Shown piece by piece: positions 8,375 to 18,500 of a stretch of 36,566 nt of DNA. The stretch spans positions 1 through 36,566 of the forward strand of contig CABVBR010000005.1 of NCBI GenBank assembly GCA_902496645.1, in the 5' to 3' direction. The notes under the pieces were generated by a model, which was not told the DNA's origin, searched no databases, and saw only the letters and a list, made by a program, of their open reading frames with translations. Position 1 is the first letter of the stretch. Every line of letters begins with the position of its first letter. The position numbers and the translations under genes are program-made. This DNA comes from an uncultured Collinsella sp. (GTDB lineage Bacteria > Actinomycetota > Coriobacteriia > Coriobacteriales > Coriobacteriaceae).

Positions 8375-8920
8375 CTACGAAAGGTCGTCCTCATAGGGCA
8401 TCAGATCTGCTAGGTAGCCCCTCTCTTTAAGCAGTGACTCGATCTCGTCGAGGGTTTGCTCGTCTTCTGCCGCAATGCGGTGAAAGTGATAGCCGCTGGT
8501 TACCGTCAGCAGCGGAAAGCTCTTGCCGCTGGCGATGTCGTGCAGGTAGCGCTCGATATCGCGGCGGTTGCGGATATCCAGATCGGCCGTGATCTTGCCG
8601 TACACGCGGTGGTTGACGATCACGTTAAGCACGGCACCGCCCGCGTCGACGATGCTCGTGAGCTCATCGCCCGCCTGCTCCACGTTGTGGCGCACCTTGA
8701 CCAGACGCGTGGGCACAGCCGGGCTGCTCGCCGCCTCCTGCAGTACATAGCCGCGATTGGTGGCGACGATATCGTGCCCGTCGGCACGCAGCAGGGCGAT
8801 GTCCTGCACGACGACCTGACGGCTCACACCCACCTCGCGGGCAAGCGCACTGCCCGAGACGGGATCTTTGGCTCCCTCGAGCACGGCCATGATGGAACGG
8901 CGACGCTCGCGGGCATCCAT
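8375..8920 (-). CDS. niaR: NiaR, niacin-responsive NAD-biosynthesis repressor
   Basis: The 181-residue protein has an N-terminal HTH_11 winged helix (about residues 1-65, with GSALAREVGVSRQVVVQDI) and a C-terminal 3H domain (about 75-175). The latter is named for conserved histidines, seen here in KVRHNVEQ, VNHRVYG, YLHDI and YHFHRI. Family members bind nicotinate and repress de novo NAD synthesis and niacin uptake genes. The ATG shares one base with the nadC stop (TAATG), so it is translationally coupled as the last gene of nadA-nadB-nadC-niaR. It probably autoregulates through the palindrome at 12284-12327. Identity is confident from domains and operon. Confidence 0.92.
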   Translation of the reverse strand: MDARERRRSIMAVLEGAKDPVSGSALAREVGVSRQVVVQDIALLRADGHDIVATNRGYVLQEAASSPAVPTRLVKVRHNVEQAGDELTSIVDAGGAVLNVIVNHRVYGKITADLDIRNRRDIERYLHDIASGKSFPLLTVTSGYHFHRIAAEDEQTLDEIESLLKERGYLADLMPYEDDLS

Positions 8921-9780
8921 TATTTACCGTCCAGCAGACGCAGGTGCTTGAGCGAAAGGTCGAGAATCGGCGCAGAGTGCGTCAACGCCCCCGAGCTGAT
9001 AAAGTCAACGCCCAGGTCGGCGAGCGCGCGGATATTGTTGGCGTCCACGTTGCCCGAGCACTCGGTCTTGGCGCGACCGGCGATAAGCTCAATCGCGGCA
9101 GCCATATCGTCGTGCGTCATGTTGTCGAGCATGATGATGTCGGCACCGGCCTCAACGGCCTCGCGCACCATATCCAGGTTCTCGCACTCGATCTCGACCG
9201 TCGTGGTAAAGGACGCATGGGCACGCGCCATCTCGATCGCGCGCGCCACGCCACCGGCGGCGTCGATGTGGTTGTCCTTGAGCATGACAGCCGTCGACAG
9301 GTTATAGCGGTGATTGCTGCCGCCACCGATCTCGACTGCGGCCTTCTCGAAGACACGCATGCCCGGCGTGGTCTTGCGCGTGTCGACAAGCACGGTCTTG
9401 GTGCCCACGAGCGCAGCCGCCATCCGATGCGTATAGGTAGCGATACCGCTCATGCGCTGCAGGTAGTTGAGCGCCACGCGCTCGCCCGAAAGCAGCACGC
9501 GCGCGTCGCCGCGCACCTGGCCCACGTGATCGCCGGCGTGCACCTCGTCGCCATCCGAGACATCGAACAACACGGAGCTCTGCGGATCCAGCAGCTCAAA
9601 GGTGCGGGCGAATACGTCCAGGCCGGCGATAATGCCGTCGGCCTTGGCGATGAGCTCAACGGTAGCGGGGCGCGCCGTGGGGCACACGCTCGCCGTACTC
9701 ACGTCCTCAAACGTGATGTCCTCGCGCAGAGCCTGCAGAATCAGATCATCGACGACGAGCTTCATGGTAATGGGATTCAT
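8920..9780 (-). CDS. nadC: Nicotinate-nucleotide diphosphorylase (carboxylating)
   Basis: The 286-residue enzyme converts quinolinate and PRPP to nicotinate mononucleotide, CO2 and diphosphate. Its length is normal for the family. Visible landmarks are LNYLQRMSGIAT, DTRKTTPGMR, GGGSNHRYNLS and LKDNHI, plus the EIECENLD and MLDNM barrel strands that carry active-site residues. The start at 9780 follows GGAGGAG by six bases and lies three bases after the nadB stop. The 3' end overlaps niaR by one base. It is the third step of the de novo NAD pathway encoded by this operon. Confidence 0.97.
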   Translation of the reverse strand: MNPITMKLVVDDLILQALREDITFEDVSTASVCPTARPATVELIAKADGIIAGLDVFARTFELLDPQSSVLFDVSDGDEVHAGDHVGQVRGDARVLLSGERVALNYLQRMSGIATYTHRMAAALVGTKTVLVDTRKTTPGMRVFEKAAVEIGGGSNHRYNLSTAVMLKDNHIDAAGGVARAIEMARAHASFTTTVEIECENLDMVREAVEAGADIIMLDNMTHDDMAAAIELIAGRAKTECSGNVDANNIRALADLGVDFISSGALTHSAPILDLSLKHLRLLDGK

Positions 9781-9783
9781 GGT

Positions 9784-11160
9784 CTACTCCTCCACGGCCT
9801 GCGTGCCGGCGGCACGGGCCAAATCATCGATTGCAAGGGTATCAGCGCTCAGGGCGCGGTGGCGCCCGTCAAGTGCGGGCTCGCCGGCCTGCTCCACGGC
9901 CAGCGACTCGCCGGTGCGCATGTACCACGCGGCGCGGCGACCCCAAACCAGGGACTCGAGCAGGCTGTTAGAAGCCAGGCGGTTCTTGCCGTGAACACCG
10001 TTGCAGGCCGTCTCGCCCGCGGCGTAGAGCTCGGGCATCGAGGTGCGGCCGTCCTTGTCGACCCATACGCCGCCCATAAAGTAGTGCTGCGTAGGCGTGA
10101 CGGGAATGGGCTCGTCCAAGATGTCGCGGCCGTCCTCCAGGCAGCGCGCTCGGATATTGGCAAAGTGCCCGGTCACCACGTCGCGCTCGACGGGGGCAAA
10201 GCTCAGCCACTCATGCTCGGTGCCGTCCTGCTTCATCTGCTCGCGAATGGCGGCGGCGACCACGTCGCGCGGCTGCAACTCGTCGGTAAAGCGCTCGCCG
10301 GCGGCGTTGAGCAGAATCGCGCCCTCGCCGCGGCAGCTCTCGCTAATCAGGAACGTACGACCCGGCTGCGGCGAGAACAGACCCGTGGGGTGGATCTGCA
10401 CGTAGTCCAGGTGCTCCATCTTAATGCCGTGCTCCTGTGCGATGTAGCAGGCGTCGCCCGTGAGCTGCGGGTAGTTGGTCGAGTGGTCGTATACGCCACC
10501 GATACCGCCCGTTGCCCACAGCGTATGGCGGGCATGGATCTTAAACGGCTTACCGGCATGCACGCCCTCGGCGGCATTTGCCAGCTCGTCGGCGGGGCGA
10601 GCTGAATCGCCCTCGTCCACGGCGACGGCGACGACGCCGGTGCACACTGTGGCGCCATCGCGCTCGGCGGTCAGGATGTCGGTCATGGCAACGTGTTCGA
10701 GAATCTGCACGTTGTCCAGCTTGCGGACAGCCTGGAGCAGCTTGGTCGTAATTTCCTTGCCCGTAATATCGGCATGGAAGGCGATGCGCGGGCGGCTGTG
10801 CGCGCCCTCACGGGTAAAGTCGAGGCCGCCGTCGGCCTTGCGCTCAAAGTCCACGCCCATGGCCAGCAGGTCGTTGATGACCGAGCGGCTCGAGCGAATC
10901 ATGATGTCAACACTCTCGCGGCGGTTCTCGTAATGGCCGGCATGCATGGTGTCCTCAAAGAAGGCATCGTAGTCAGAGCCCTCGGGCAGTACGCAGATGC
11001 CGCCCTGCGCGAGCATCGAATCGCACTCGTCGACAGCGCCCTTGGAGAGCATGATTACGCGCGTGCTCGTCGGCAGATTGAGAGCCGCATACAGGCCCGC
11101 CACGCCGCAACCGGCAATGACGACGTCACACTCCATATCGGGGTATTGTTTGGTTTCCAC
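9784..11160 (-). CDS. nadB: L-aspartate oxidase (short form)
   Basis: A flavoprotein oxidising L-aspartate to iminoaspartate for NadA. The N-terminus holds the FAD dinucleotide motif GCGVAGL, followed by SMLAQGGIC, REGAHSRPRI and a conserved ATGGIGGVY-type segment. GTG at 11160 is taken as start because GGAGAGGA lies five bases upstream; a downstream ATG nine codons in is possible. At 458 residues it is shorter than the enterobacterial enzyme (about 540). It stops soon after the flavoprotein and substrate domains and lacks the C-terminal helical arginine-rich extension. As short NadB forms occur in anaerobes, it is probably functional. It lies 56 bp after nadA and 3 bp before nadC. Confidence 0.95.
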   Translation of the reverse strand: METKQYPDMECDVVIAGCGVAGLYAALNLPTSTRVIMLSKGAVDECDSMLAQGGICVLPEGSDYDAFFEDTMHAGHYENRRESVDIMIRSSRSVINDLLAMGVDFERKADGGLDFTREGAHSRPRIAFHADITGKEITTKLLQAVRKLDNVQILEHVAMTDILTAERDGATVCTGVVAVAVDEGDSARPADELANAAEGVHAGKPFKIHARHTLWATGGIGGVYDHSTNYPQLTGDACYIAQEHGIKMEHLDYVQIHPTGLFSPQPGRTFLISESCRGEGAILLNAAGERFTDELQPRDVVAAAIREQMKQDGTEHEWLSFAPVERDVVTGHFANIRARCLEDGRDILDEPIPVTPTQHYFMGGVWVDKDGRTSMPELYAAGETACNGVHGKNRLASNSLLESLVWGRRAAWYMRTGESLAVEQAGEPALDGRHRALSADTLAIDDLARAAGTQAVEE

Positions 11161-11216
11161 AGGAATCCTCTCCCTTGTACTGTGGCATAAGGGATGGTCC
11201 CTCATGTCACATTGGC

Positions 11217-12242
11217 TTAGCGCGCCGCGTACTCGAGCATGCGGTCGAGCGTGAGCTTGGCCTGATCGGCGGCCTCGTCCGACACGCCAATCTGCACCTC
11301 GCCCTCGCCCGTCTCCAGGCAGTGCACGAGCTTTTCGAGCGTGATGAGATCCATGTTGACGCAGGTGGGCTGCACCGCGGGGAAATAGAACTTCTTGCCG
11401 GTGCCCTCGCAGCGGCGCTCGAGCTCGTAGAGCACGCCACGGACCGTCACGATGATGAACTCGCTCGCGTCCGACTCCTCGGCATACTTGATGATGCCGG
11501 CAGTTGAGCCGATGTAGTCGGCCTCGGCCAGCACGTCGGCCTTGCACTCGGGGTGCGCCAGCACGAGCGCGTCGGGATGCGCCTCCTGCGCATCAACGAT
11601 CTGCTCGACGGTAATGATGTGATGACGCGGGCAGTAGCCGTTGTTGAGGATGACGTGCTTTTGGGGCACCTGCTCGGCCACAAAGCGGCCCAGGTTTTGG
11701 TCGGGAATGAACAAGATGTGCTGCTGCGGCAGCTCGGAGACAATCTTGACGGCGTTAGAGCTGGTAACGCACACGTCGCTCCAGCTCTTGATCTCGACCG
11801 TGGAGTTGACGTAGCACACCACGGCCAGGTCGTCGCCGTACTCGGCGCGGGCAGCGTCGACCGTCTCGCGCTTGACCATATGAGCCATGGGGCAATCCGC
11901 GCCCGGCTCGGGCAGCAGCACGGTCTTAGTGGGATTGAGCAGCTTGGCGCTCTCGCCCATAAACTCCACGCCGCACAGCACGATAGTCTGCTGCGGCAAG
12001 CTCTTGGCGAGCTTTGCCAGGTAAAAGCTGTCGCCAACGAAATCGGCCACAGCCTGAACCTCGGGCGCCACGTAATAGTGCGCCAGGATCACCGCGTCGC
12101 GTTGGGTCTTAAGTTGTTGAATGGCCTCGACGAGCTCTGCGGGCACCAGTGCCGCGCGCTCCGTTGCCGTCGTTGCCGATGCCAGGCCGGCCGCGATATC
12201 GCGTGCAAGCTCCGATGCATCCATGTTCGCGCTCTGCGCCAT
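11217..12242 (-). CDS. nadA: Quinolinate synthase
   Basis: The 341-residue [4Fe-4S] enzyme condenses iminoaspartate with dihydroxyacetone phosphate to give quinolinate. Likely cluster ligands are C117 (GADCPMA), C204 (GYCPRHH) and C294 (QPTCVNM), spaced like the three invariant cysteines of the family. Other family motifs are LAHYYVAPEVQ, GVEFMGESAK and YIGSTAGIIKYA. The ATG at 12242 is preferred over an adjacent TTG because AGAGGGG lies five bases upstream. It is first in the nadA-nadB-nadC-niaR operon and follows a promoter overlapping a 44-bp palindrome. Confidence 0.97.
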   Translation of the reverse strand: MAQSANMDASELARDIAAGLASATTATERAALVPAELVEAIQQLKTQRDAVILAHYYVAPEVQAVADFVGDSFYLAKLAKSLPQQTIVLCGVEFMGESAKLLNPTKTVLLPEPGADCPMAHMVKRETVDAARAEYGDDLAVVCYVNSTVEIKSWSDVCVTSSNAVKIVSELPQQHILFIPDQNLGRFVAEQVPQKHVILNNGYCPRHHIITVEQIVDAQEAHPDALVLAHPECKADVLAEADYIGSTAGIIKYAEESDASEFIIVTVRGVLYELERRCEGTGKKFYFPAVQPTCVNMDLITLEKLVHCLETGEGEVQIGVSDEAADQAKLTLDRMLEYAAR

Positions 12243-12277
12243 CAAGGCCCCTCTCTTTTGGCGAATCTTGGGGCTTT

Positions 12278-12327
12278 AGTATGACACCTGGCTTTACAGC
12301 TGACAAGACAGCTGTAAAGCCAGGTGT
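12278..12327 (-). promoter_or_regulatory. nad operon promoter overlapping a perfect palindrome (candidate NiaR operator)
   Basis: A perfect inverted repeat has 19-bp arms at 12284-12302 and 12309-12327 around six bases. On the minus strand TTGTCA (12301-12306) sits at its centre and is followed by exactly 17 bases and CATACT (12278-12283). This is a good -35/-10 pair placing the transcript start about 30 bases before nadA. A dimeric repressor on the palindrome would block this promoter. NiaR is encoded in the same operon, so autorepression is the simplest reading; this is inference. Confidence 0.65.
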
Positions 12328-12348
12328 AAAGTTGGAATAAAGATTCAA

Positions 12349-12413
12349 TCATGCGGCAGGTCCATTTTCGAACTGGCAAGCTGAGGATAGTTGAAAATGG
12401 ACCCGCCCCATGA
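12349..12413. repeat. Imperfect palindrome downstream of the surface-protein gene
   Basis: Perfect 11-bp arms (12359-12369 and 12393-12403, GGTCCATTTTC) are extended by TCATG/CATGA at the ends. It resembles the other intergenic palindromes in the window; its function is unknown. Confidence 0.5.
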
Positions 12414-12458
12414 TTCGAGCAGCCGTTTTGTCTTGGTCCGAGAGGCGGTTGGCATAGA

Positions 12459-12490
12459 AGCGGGCCCGAATCGCTCGATCCGGACCCGCT
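12459..12490 (-). terminator. Hairpin terminating the surface-protein gene
   Basis: 10-bp GC-rich arms (12459-12468 and 12481-12490, one mismatch) lie 17 bp after the stop codon on the minus strand. The following T-tract is weak. Confidence 0.5.
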
Positions 12491-12506
12491 GGGGACTGGC
12501 GCGCGA

Positions 12507-15500
12507 CTACGCGCGGCGCTTCATGGCCCAAGCCAGCAGCAGAGCTGCCGCACCGGCTGCGAATACGGCACCAGCCATGGCGTACTCGCTGTCGCCGGAC
12601 TCAGGCAACGTCTCCTTGCCAGCCTTCTTCTTAGGCTTGGAAGTCGTGGTCGTGGTCGTAGTAGTCGTGGTGGTCTGACCAGGAGCGGGCTTGGCAGCCT
12701 CGGCAACGGTGAAGGTCGTCTCGGCAGTGCCCGTAGCCGAAACCACGCTCAGCTTGTGTTCGCCCACGCCGAGCGTATTCAGGAAGCTCGCCTTGAGCGT
12801 CACGATCGTAGAGCCCTCGGTGAGCTCGTAGTTCTCGGCCGCGACCTCCTTATCGTCAACCAGCACCTTCTGGAAGAACTTGAGCGGCGCGTTCGAACGG
12901 AAGCTCAGGTCCTTGGCGGCGTCGACCACCATCGTCTGGCCCTTGCCGTCGATGATCTCGGGCGCCAGAATCGCGACCTCCTCAGACTTGCCCTTCTCAC
13001 CGCAGACCCTGCACTCCTGGTGCTTCTCGCCCTTGGCCTCGGTGGTCGCCGGCTTGTCGATGACCCACTCAAAGGTATGCTCGGCCTTGTCGAGAACTTC
13101 GCCGCAGCGGCAGACATGCCAGTGATTCTTGGCGTCGTGCGCCCAGCCAGAGCCGTCGGGCTCGTGCTTGAGGATGCCCTCGACCGTCACATTCACGTCG
13201 CCCTCGACATCCTTGAGCTCATAGGTGCCCTTGGCGGAAAGCTTAACGGACGTGCCGTTGACCTTGACGGCGTAGTCCTTGCCCGCAAAGTACGCGCTGT
13301 CGATGCTCATGGTGAGCGTTGCAGTCCCGTGCCAATCGAGCTCGGTTGCCGTCGAGGTGAGCGCGTAGCCCACCTGATTGCTCGGCAGCGTCACGACCAG
13401 CTTGGGGCCGGCCGCCACGGTAACCTCGGTGGCGGAAGAGGCGTCGTAGTTGACCTTGGCCTGGTAGCGCACCTCATACGTGCCGGCGGCAAGACCCGCA
13501 AGCTCGGCCGTGCCCTCGCCCACCGCCTGATACTCGGCGGTACCCTTGGCGCGCCACTCCATCGTCGCGTCGACGCCCGTGACCTTGCCGTCACGCTTGC
13601 CGCTCACGGTCTCGGCCGCAGCCTGGACCACCGGCGCGCCCTGCGCGGCGTTCTTGATGGAGAAGTCGCACGTCAGGCCCTCGGTCGGAAGCGCGTAGTT
13701 GCCAGCGGCCTTGCCCGTCAGTGCGGTGAGGTTCGCCTGGTACGAATCGCCGGCCTCGACCTGGGAGCCCTCGACGGTCGCACCAAGGTCATCCTTGCCG
13801 ATGACGTTGCCGAGCGTCGCCTCGGGGCAGTGTTCCTTGCCATCATAGGTGAACTCAGTAGTTCCCCACTTCACAGTGAGCACGCGCTGGTTGATGGTGA
13901 ACACGCCATCAACGAACGTAATGTTGTAGTTGGGGTTCGCGCCCTCGGGCTGCGTCAGTTTCAGAGCATAGCCGCCGTCGCGCACGTTGTCGTTATCTTC
14001 ACGCTCGATCTCGATGCCATCAAGGCTCTCGCCCTCGACAAGCTCGCCAGATGCGATCGCCCACGTAAACACGGGGTCGGCCTCGCCGTACGTCTTGGAG
14101 GAGGTATCGGCTGCGACCGTGATCGCGCGCGGCTTGACCTCGAGCGTGACCTCACCCTCGGCGGTCGCACCGTCAATCGTCACCTGGTAACCAACGGTCA
14201 ACGTGCCGACGTCGCGGATCTTGGGAGCCTCGGGGGACCAGTTCTTGCCGTCGGTGCTGTACATGGCCGTCGCGCCCTCGGGCAAGCTCGTCGCGTCGAC
14301 CGTGTGATACGCACCGTTGTACTCGCCGGAGTAGCCAACGATGGCGGCAGCCGGAATCTCGACCTCGGCCAGCTTGTGACCGCAGACCTTGCACTGCTGT
14401 TGCTTGGAGCCCTTCTCGGTTGCCGTGGGGGCCTTGACGACGACCCACTCAAAGTCGTGCTTGGCCTCGTCGATCTTGTCTCCACAGGCGCACTTATGCC
14501 AATGCGTGCTGTCGTCGGAGAGCCACTCATCGTTCACGGCCTCGTGCTTGCGCACGCCCTCGACCGTGACGACGAGGTCGCTCTCGGCGTTCTGAACGGT
14601 GAACTCACCACGCGCATCGGGCGTCACAACGGCATTGTTGACCTTGACGGCGTAAGAGTCGTTGTCAGCAAAGTAGCCGCTCTCGATGCCGACCGTGAGG
14701 GTGGTTGAACCGTGCCAGTCAAGCTCGTCCGGGCTCGCCGTGATCGTATAGCCGACCTGCTTGGCAGGCAGCGTCACGACGAGCTTGCCGCCGACATTAA
14801 CGGCAACCTCGGTGGCGGAGGAGGCATCATGGTCGCTATCGGCGCGGTAGCGCACCTCGTACGTGCCGACAGCGCAACCCGCAATCTCAGTCACGCCTTC
14901 GGGCACGCCCCGATACTCGCCAGAGTCCTTGGCGCGCCACTCCATCATAGCGTCGACGCCCGTGATCTTACCGTCGGACTTGCCACTCACAGTCTCGGCC
15001 GTGGCCTGGACCTTCGGCGCGCCCTGGGGCGCCTTCTTGATGGAGAACTCGCACGTCAGGCCTTCGGCGGGAAGCTTGTAGTTACCCGCGTCGTCGCCCG
15101 TCAGCTCGGTGATTTTCGCCGTGTAGGTGCCAGCCTTGACTTTGGCGCCGTCAACACACGCGGAGAGATCGTCATCGCCGACAATGTTGTGGAGCTTCGC
15201 TTGGGGACAGTGCTCCTCGCCGTCGTAGGTGAACTCAATAGTGGTGTCCCACGTTACGGTGAGCTCGCGTTTGCTGATTGTAAAGGTGCCATCCTTGAAC
15301 GTGATCTTGTAGTTGGAGTTGGCGCCCTCAGGCTGCGTCAGGCGCAGAGCATAACCTCCGTCGCGTACACTGTCGTCATCATCGCGCTCAATCTCAATAC
15401 CCTGAAGGCTCTCGCCCTCGACGAGCTCGCCAGAAGTGACGTCATACGTAAACTTGGGATCGTCCTCACCATAGGTCTTGGAGGCGTCCTGCGCCGCGAC

Positions 15501-18500
15501 CGTTATCGCACGCGGTTTGACCTCAAGCGTCACCTTGCCGTCGACCGCCGCGCCGTCGATCGTGACGCGATAGTCGACCGTCACACTGCCGGAATCCTTG
15601 ATGCTGGGCGCAACGCTCGTCCAGCCGCCGTCAGCAGCCTTGTATTCAACGACGGAACCTTCGGGCAGCGCCGAGGCGTCGACAGAGTGGTCCTTGCCGT
15701 CATATTTGCCCGAATAGCCCTTAACAGCCAGGGCCGGAATCTCTACCGCACCCGACTCATGGCCGCACACGGAGCACGTTCCATGTTTGGAGCCGGTCTC
15801 GGTAACCGTCGGCTGCTTGTCGATCGTCCATTTATACACATGCTCGGCGTACATCTTAATTGTGATGGTCTCTTTATTGCCGGCAGTGTCCGTAGCCACG
15901 ATTACATGCTCAGTACCGGCATCGCCTTCAGCGGCCTTAACCGTGTACTTTCCGTCCTTGCCAGCCTTGAGCTCCTTGCCGTTATCGGTAACCGTCACCG
16001 TCTCGTCGCGGTCATCGAACACGTCAAACGAAACGCTCTCGCAGTAGGCCTTATCTACCCAGAGGTCATAAATGGTGGGGGCGTAAGTATCCACGTAGGT
16101 ATAACGTTCTTCATCCCACCTGCCGTTGCAAACCCTGCAGACCTTTTGACGAACACCATCGGCCTCAGGCGTGGCGGGCGTAACGATCTCATATTTCCAC
16201 CTGCAGGGCTGGCGCTCCTGAGCCTTCTTGCAATACTTGCAGACCTTAACGTGGCTACCTTCGCCATTCGGCTTCCAAGCTGCATTGTCAGCAACGGCAT
16301 GAGGACCCTGCTCGATCTTGACCTCGGCATCGGGCGACGCATTGTGGTTGTTATCCTCGGCATAGCGAACGTAGTACGTTCCCGACTTCGCAAGACCGGT
16401 CAGTTTATCGTCAGACGTTATCTTCTGGTAGTCTTTGCTGAATTCGTGGCGGTATTCCATTTTCTTGGTCACGCCCGAGATGGAGCCGTCCTTGCTGCTG
16501 CACGTGGTCCAATTATTGCCCACGAGCCCAGCCGGCGCTTCCTGGTCTGCCTTGGAAATCTTCACGGTCGCTTGGCCTGTGACGGTCAGGTAGTCGGAAG
16601 CCGTCACACGGTAACGGGTCGTGTACACGGCCGCATTGCGATAGGTCGGCTTTTCCGTCGTCCAAGCGCCGCCCTCTTCGCAGTACTCAATCTTCATATC
16701 CGCCGGAACGGGGTCATTCTTAACGTTGACCGTAATGCCGTGCTCTTTGCCATCATAGGTGCCATCGAAGCCCGCGACCTCGAGGTCAAAACGTGCAACG
16801 TCAACGATCTCCCATTTGAGCGTCAAAACACTTGTGGTGCCGCCATCGGTCGTAAAGTTGCCCTTACCGATGACACTGCACTCGTATTGCCCCGGCTCAG
16901 TCTGCTTCAGTCCGGATTCGCTTCGAGCGCTGAGCTCGTAATCCTTGCCCTCAACGAGATCGACCCACTCGCCGGCACCGTTCTTGAACTTTGCACTTTC
17001 AACGACAGGCTGATGCTCCTTGCCGTCATAGGCATACTTGCCGGCGCCCTTGCCGCCGTCTTTAAGGGTGAACCGGTAAGATTGACCCCTAACCAGGCGA
17101 CGCTGCGAAATCGCGAAGGCTTTTTTGCCCTCGAGCGTCTGGCCAGAGGCAGTCTCAAATGTCGTAACGACATAGTAGTAGCCGGCGTCCGTCGGAGCGT
17201 CCTTGAGCTTGGTGCCGTTTTGATACGCCTCGGCATCCGCCTGAGACTTGCACTGATACCACGTGAACTCGTCGCTGGCCGTCGCGCCCATCTGCTCCAG
17301 GTTCCACGCGCCGTCCTTATCCAAAGCGATCTTGACCGGGCAGCCATCATAGACAAGCTCAGTGCTCTGAGAGCTCGTCGCCTTGGACATGGAAAGCTTG
17401 TACGTGGCCCTCAGGTACTTTTTGACCTCACCGTTCTCGTCCTTGCCATATTCGCACTCGCTGTTGCGGAACGGGCCCACGCACGATGCGCGAACGCCCA
17501 AACCGTCAGCTTCAACGTTCCACTTGTGCTGGTGGATGGTCTCGCGGAAGACAAGCTCGCCGTTGCGGTTCACGATCTCGTATTTATCGGAGTTATCATC
17601 GGTCTTAGATGAGCCGTCTGGCACAACGCCTTCGATCTCGTCGGATTCGCAGGTGCCAAGAACACGCGACTTTACGCCGTTGCTGCCCGCAGTCTCCTCA
17701 ATCGAAATCCAAACATGATAATCGCCTCCGCGCACGGAGAAGTCAGAAGCAAGGTTCAGCGCCGGCGCTGTAGCATCGGAGCTATTTTTCTTAGGGATAT
17801 ACAGGCTCTTGGCGGTTCCCGTAGCGATATCAGCCTCGGTATATCCGTCGCCCGCCGTTACGTCTCCTGCATGGCTGTTCTTCCAGAAGCTCGCAATGGT
17901 CGGCGACCCGCCGAGGGTAAGGGTTCCAGCAGCGTACACCACGCACGTATTGCCTCTAGCAGCGTTGCGAGAAATCTTGCCACCGTTTATGTTGCAACGT
18001 GCGCTTCGGGCAACATTAAGAGCGTCAACCGTCAAAGTGTTGTCAGACGAGCTCGAGCGCGTGCTGTGGAAGTTGCTCATCGTGCAACCGTTGAGGTTGA
18101 CCGTAGCGTTGGTGACGCCCATCACGCCCGCGACAGCATAGGTATTAAGGATAGAGGAATTCTCATAATAACAAGACGCTTCGACCGACTTATAGCTCTT
18201 GTTCGTCTGCCTGACGCCCAAGTTCTCTCCATTGCCGCCGCCATTGTGGCCACTGAAGCTGCAGTTGTTGAACGTTGCTGTCAACTTTTCGGCAGCGCTT
18301 CCATCTTTGGGCATCTTAAAGCTGCCGTTGCCATCGACGGAAACAGCACCATTGAAGTCTCCGGACGTATCGTAGAATTCGCAGCCGGTAAAAGTCGCCG
18401 TGAAGGAGTTGGTGTTGCCGCCAGTCGTACTCCGGCCCTCGCGGAAGAGGTGTACGGGGACGGCATATTCTTGGGCATTGCCCGCCACTGCGTGCGAATT

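Noticed and set aside
9784..11547. NadB extended to 587 residues
   Set aside because: The extra N-terminal part lies opposite and out of frame with the nadA 3' end and has no similarity; GTG 11160 has a good ribosome site and precedes the FAD motif.
12284..12327. Rho-independent terminator of the surface-protein gene
   Set aside because: The perfect palindrome has no T-run on the minus strand and its centre coincides with a good nadA promoter; a separate hairpin lies nearer the stop codon.
12756..17612. Two long plus-strand frames (650 and 966 codons) opposite the giant surface protein
   Set aside because: They mirror the repeat structure of the minus-strand gene, which has signal peptide, modules and sorting motif; the antisense products show no recognisable domain.
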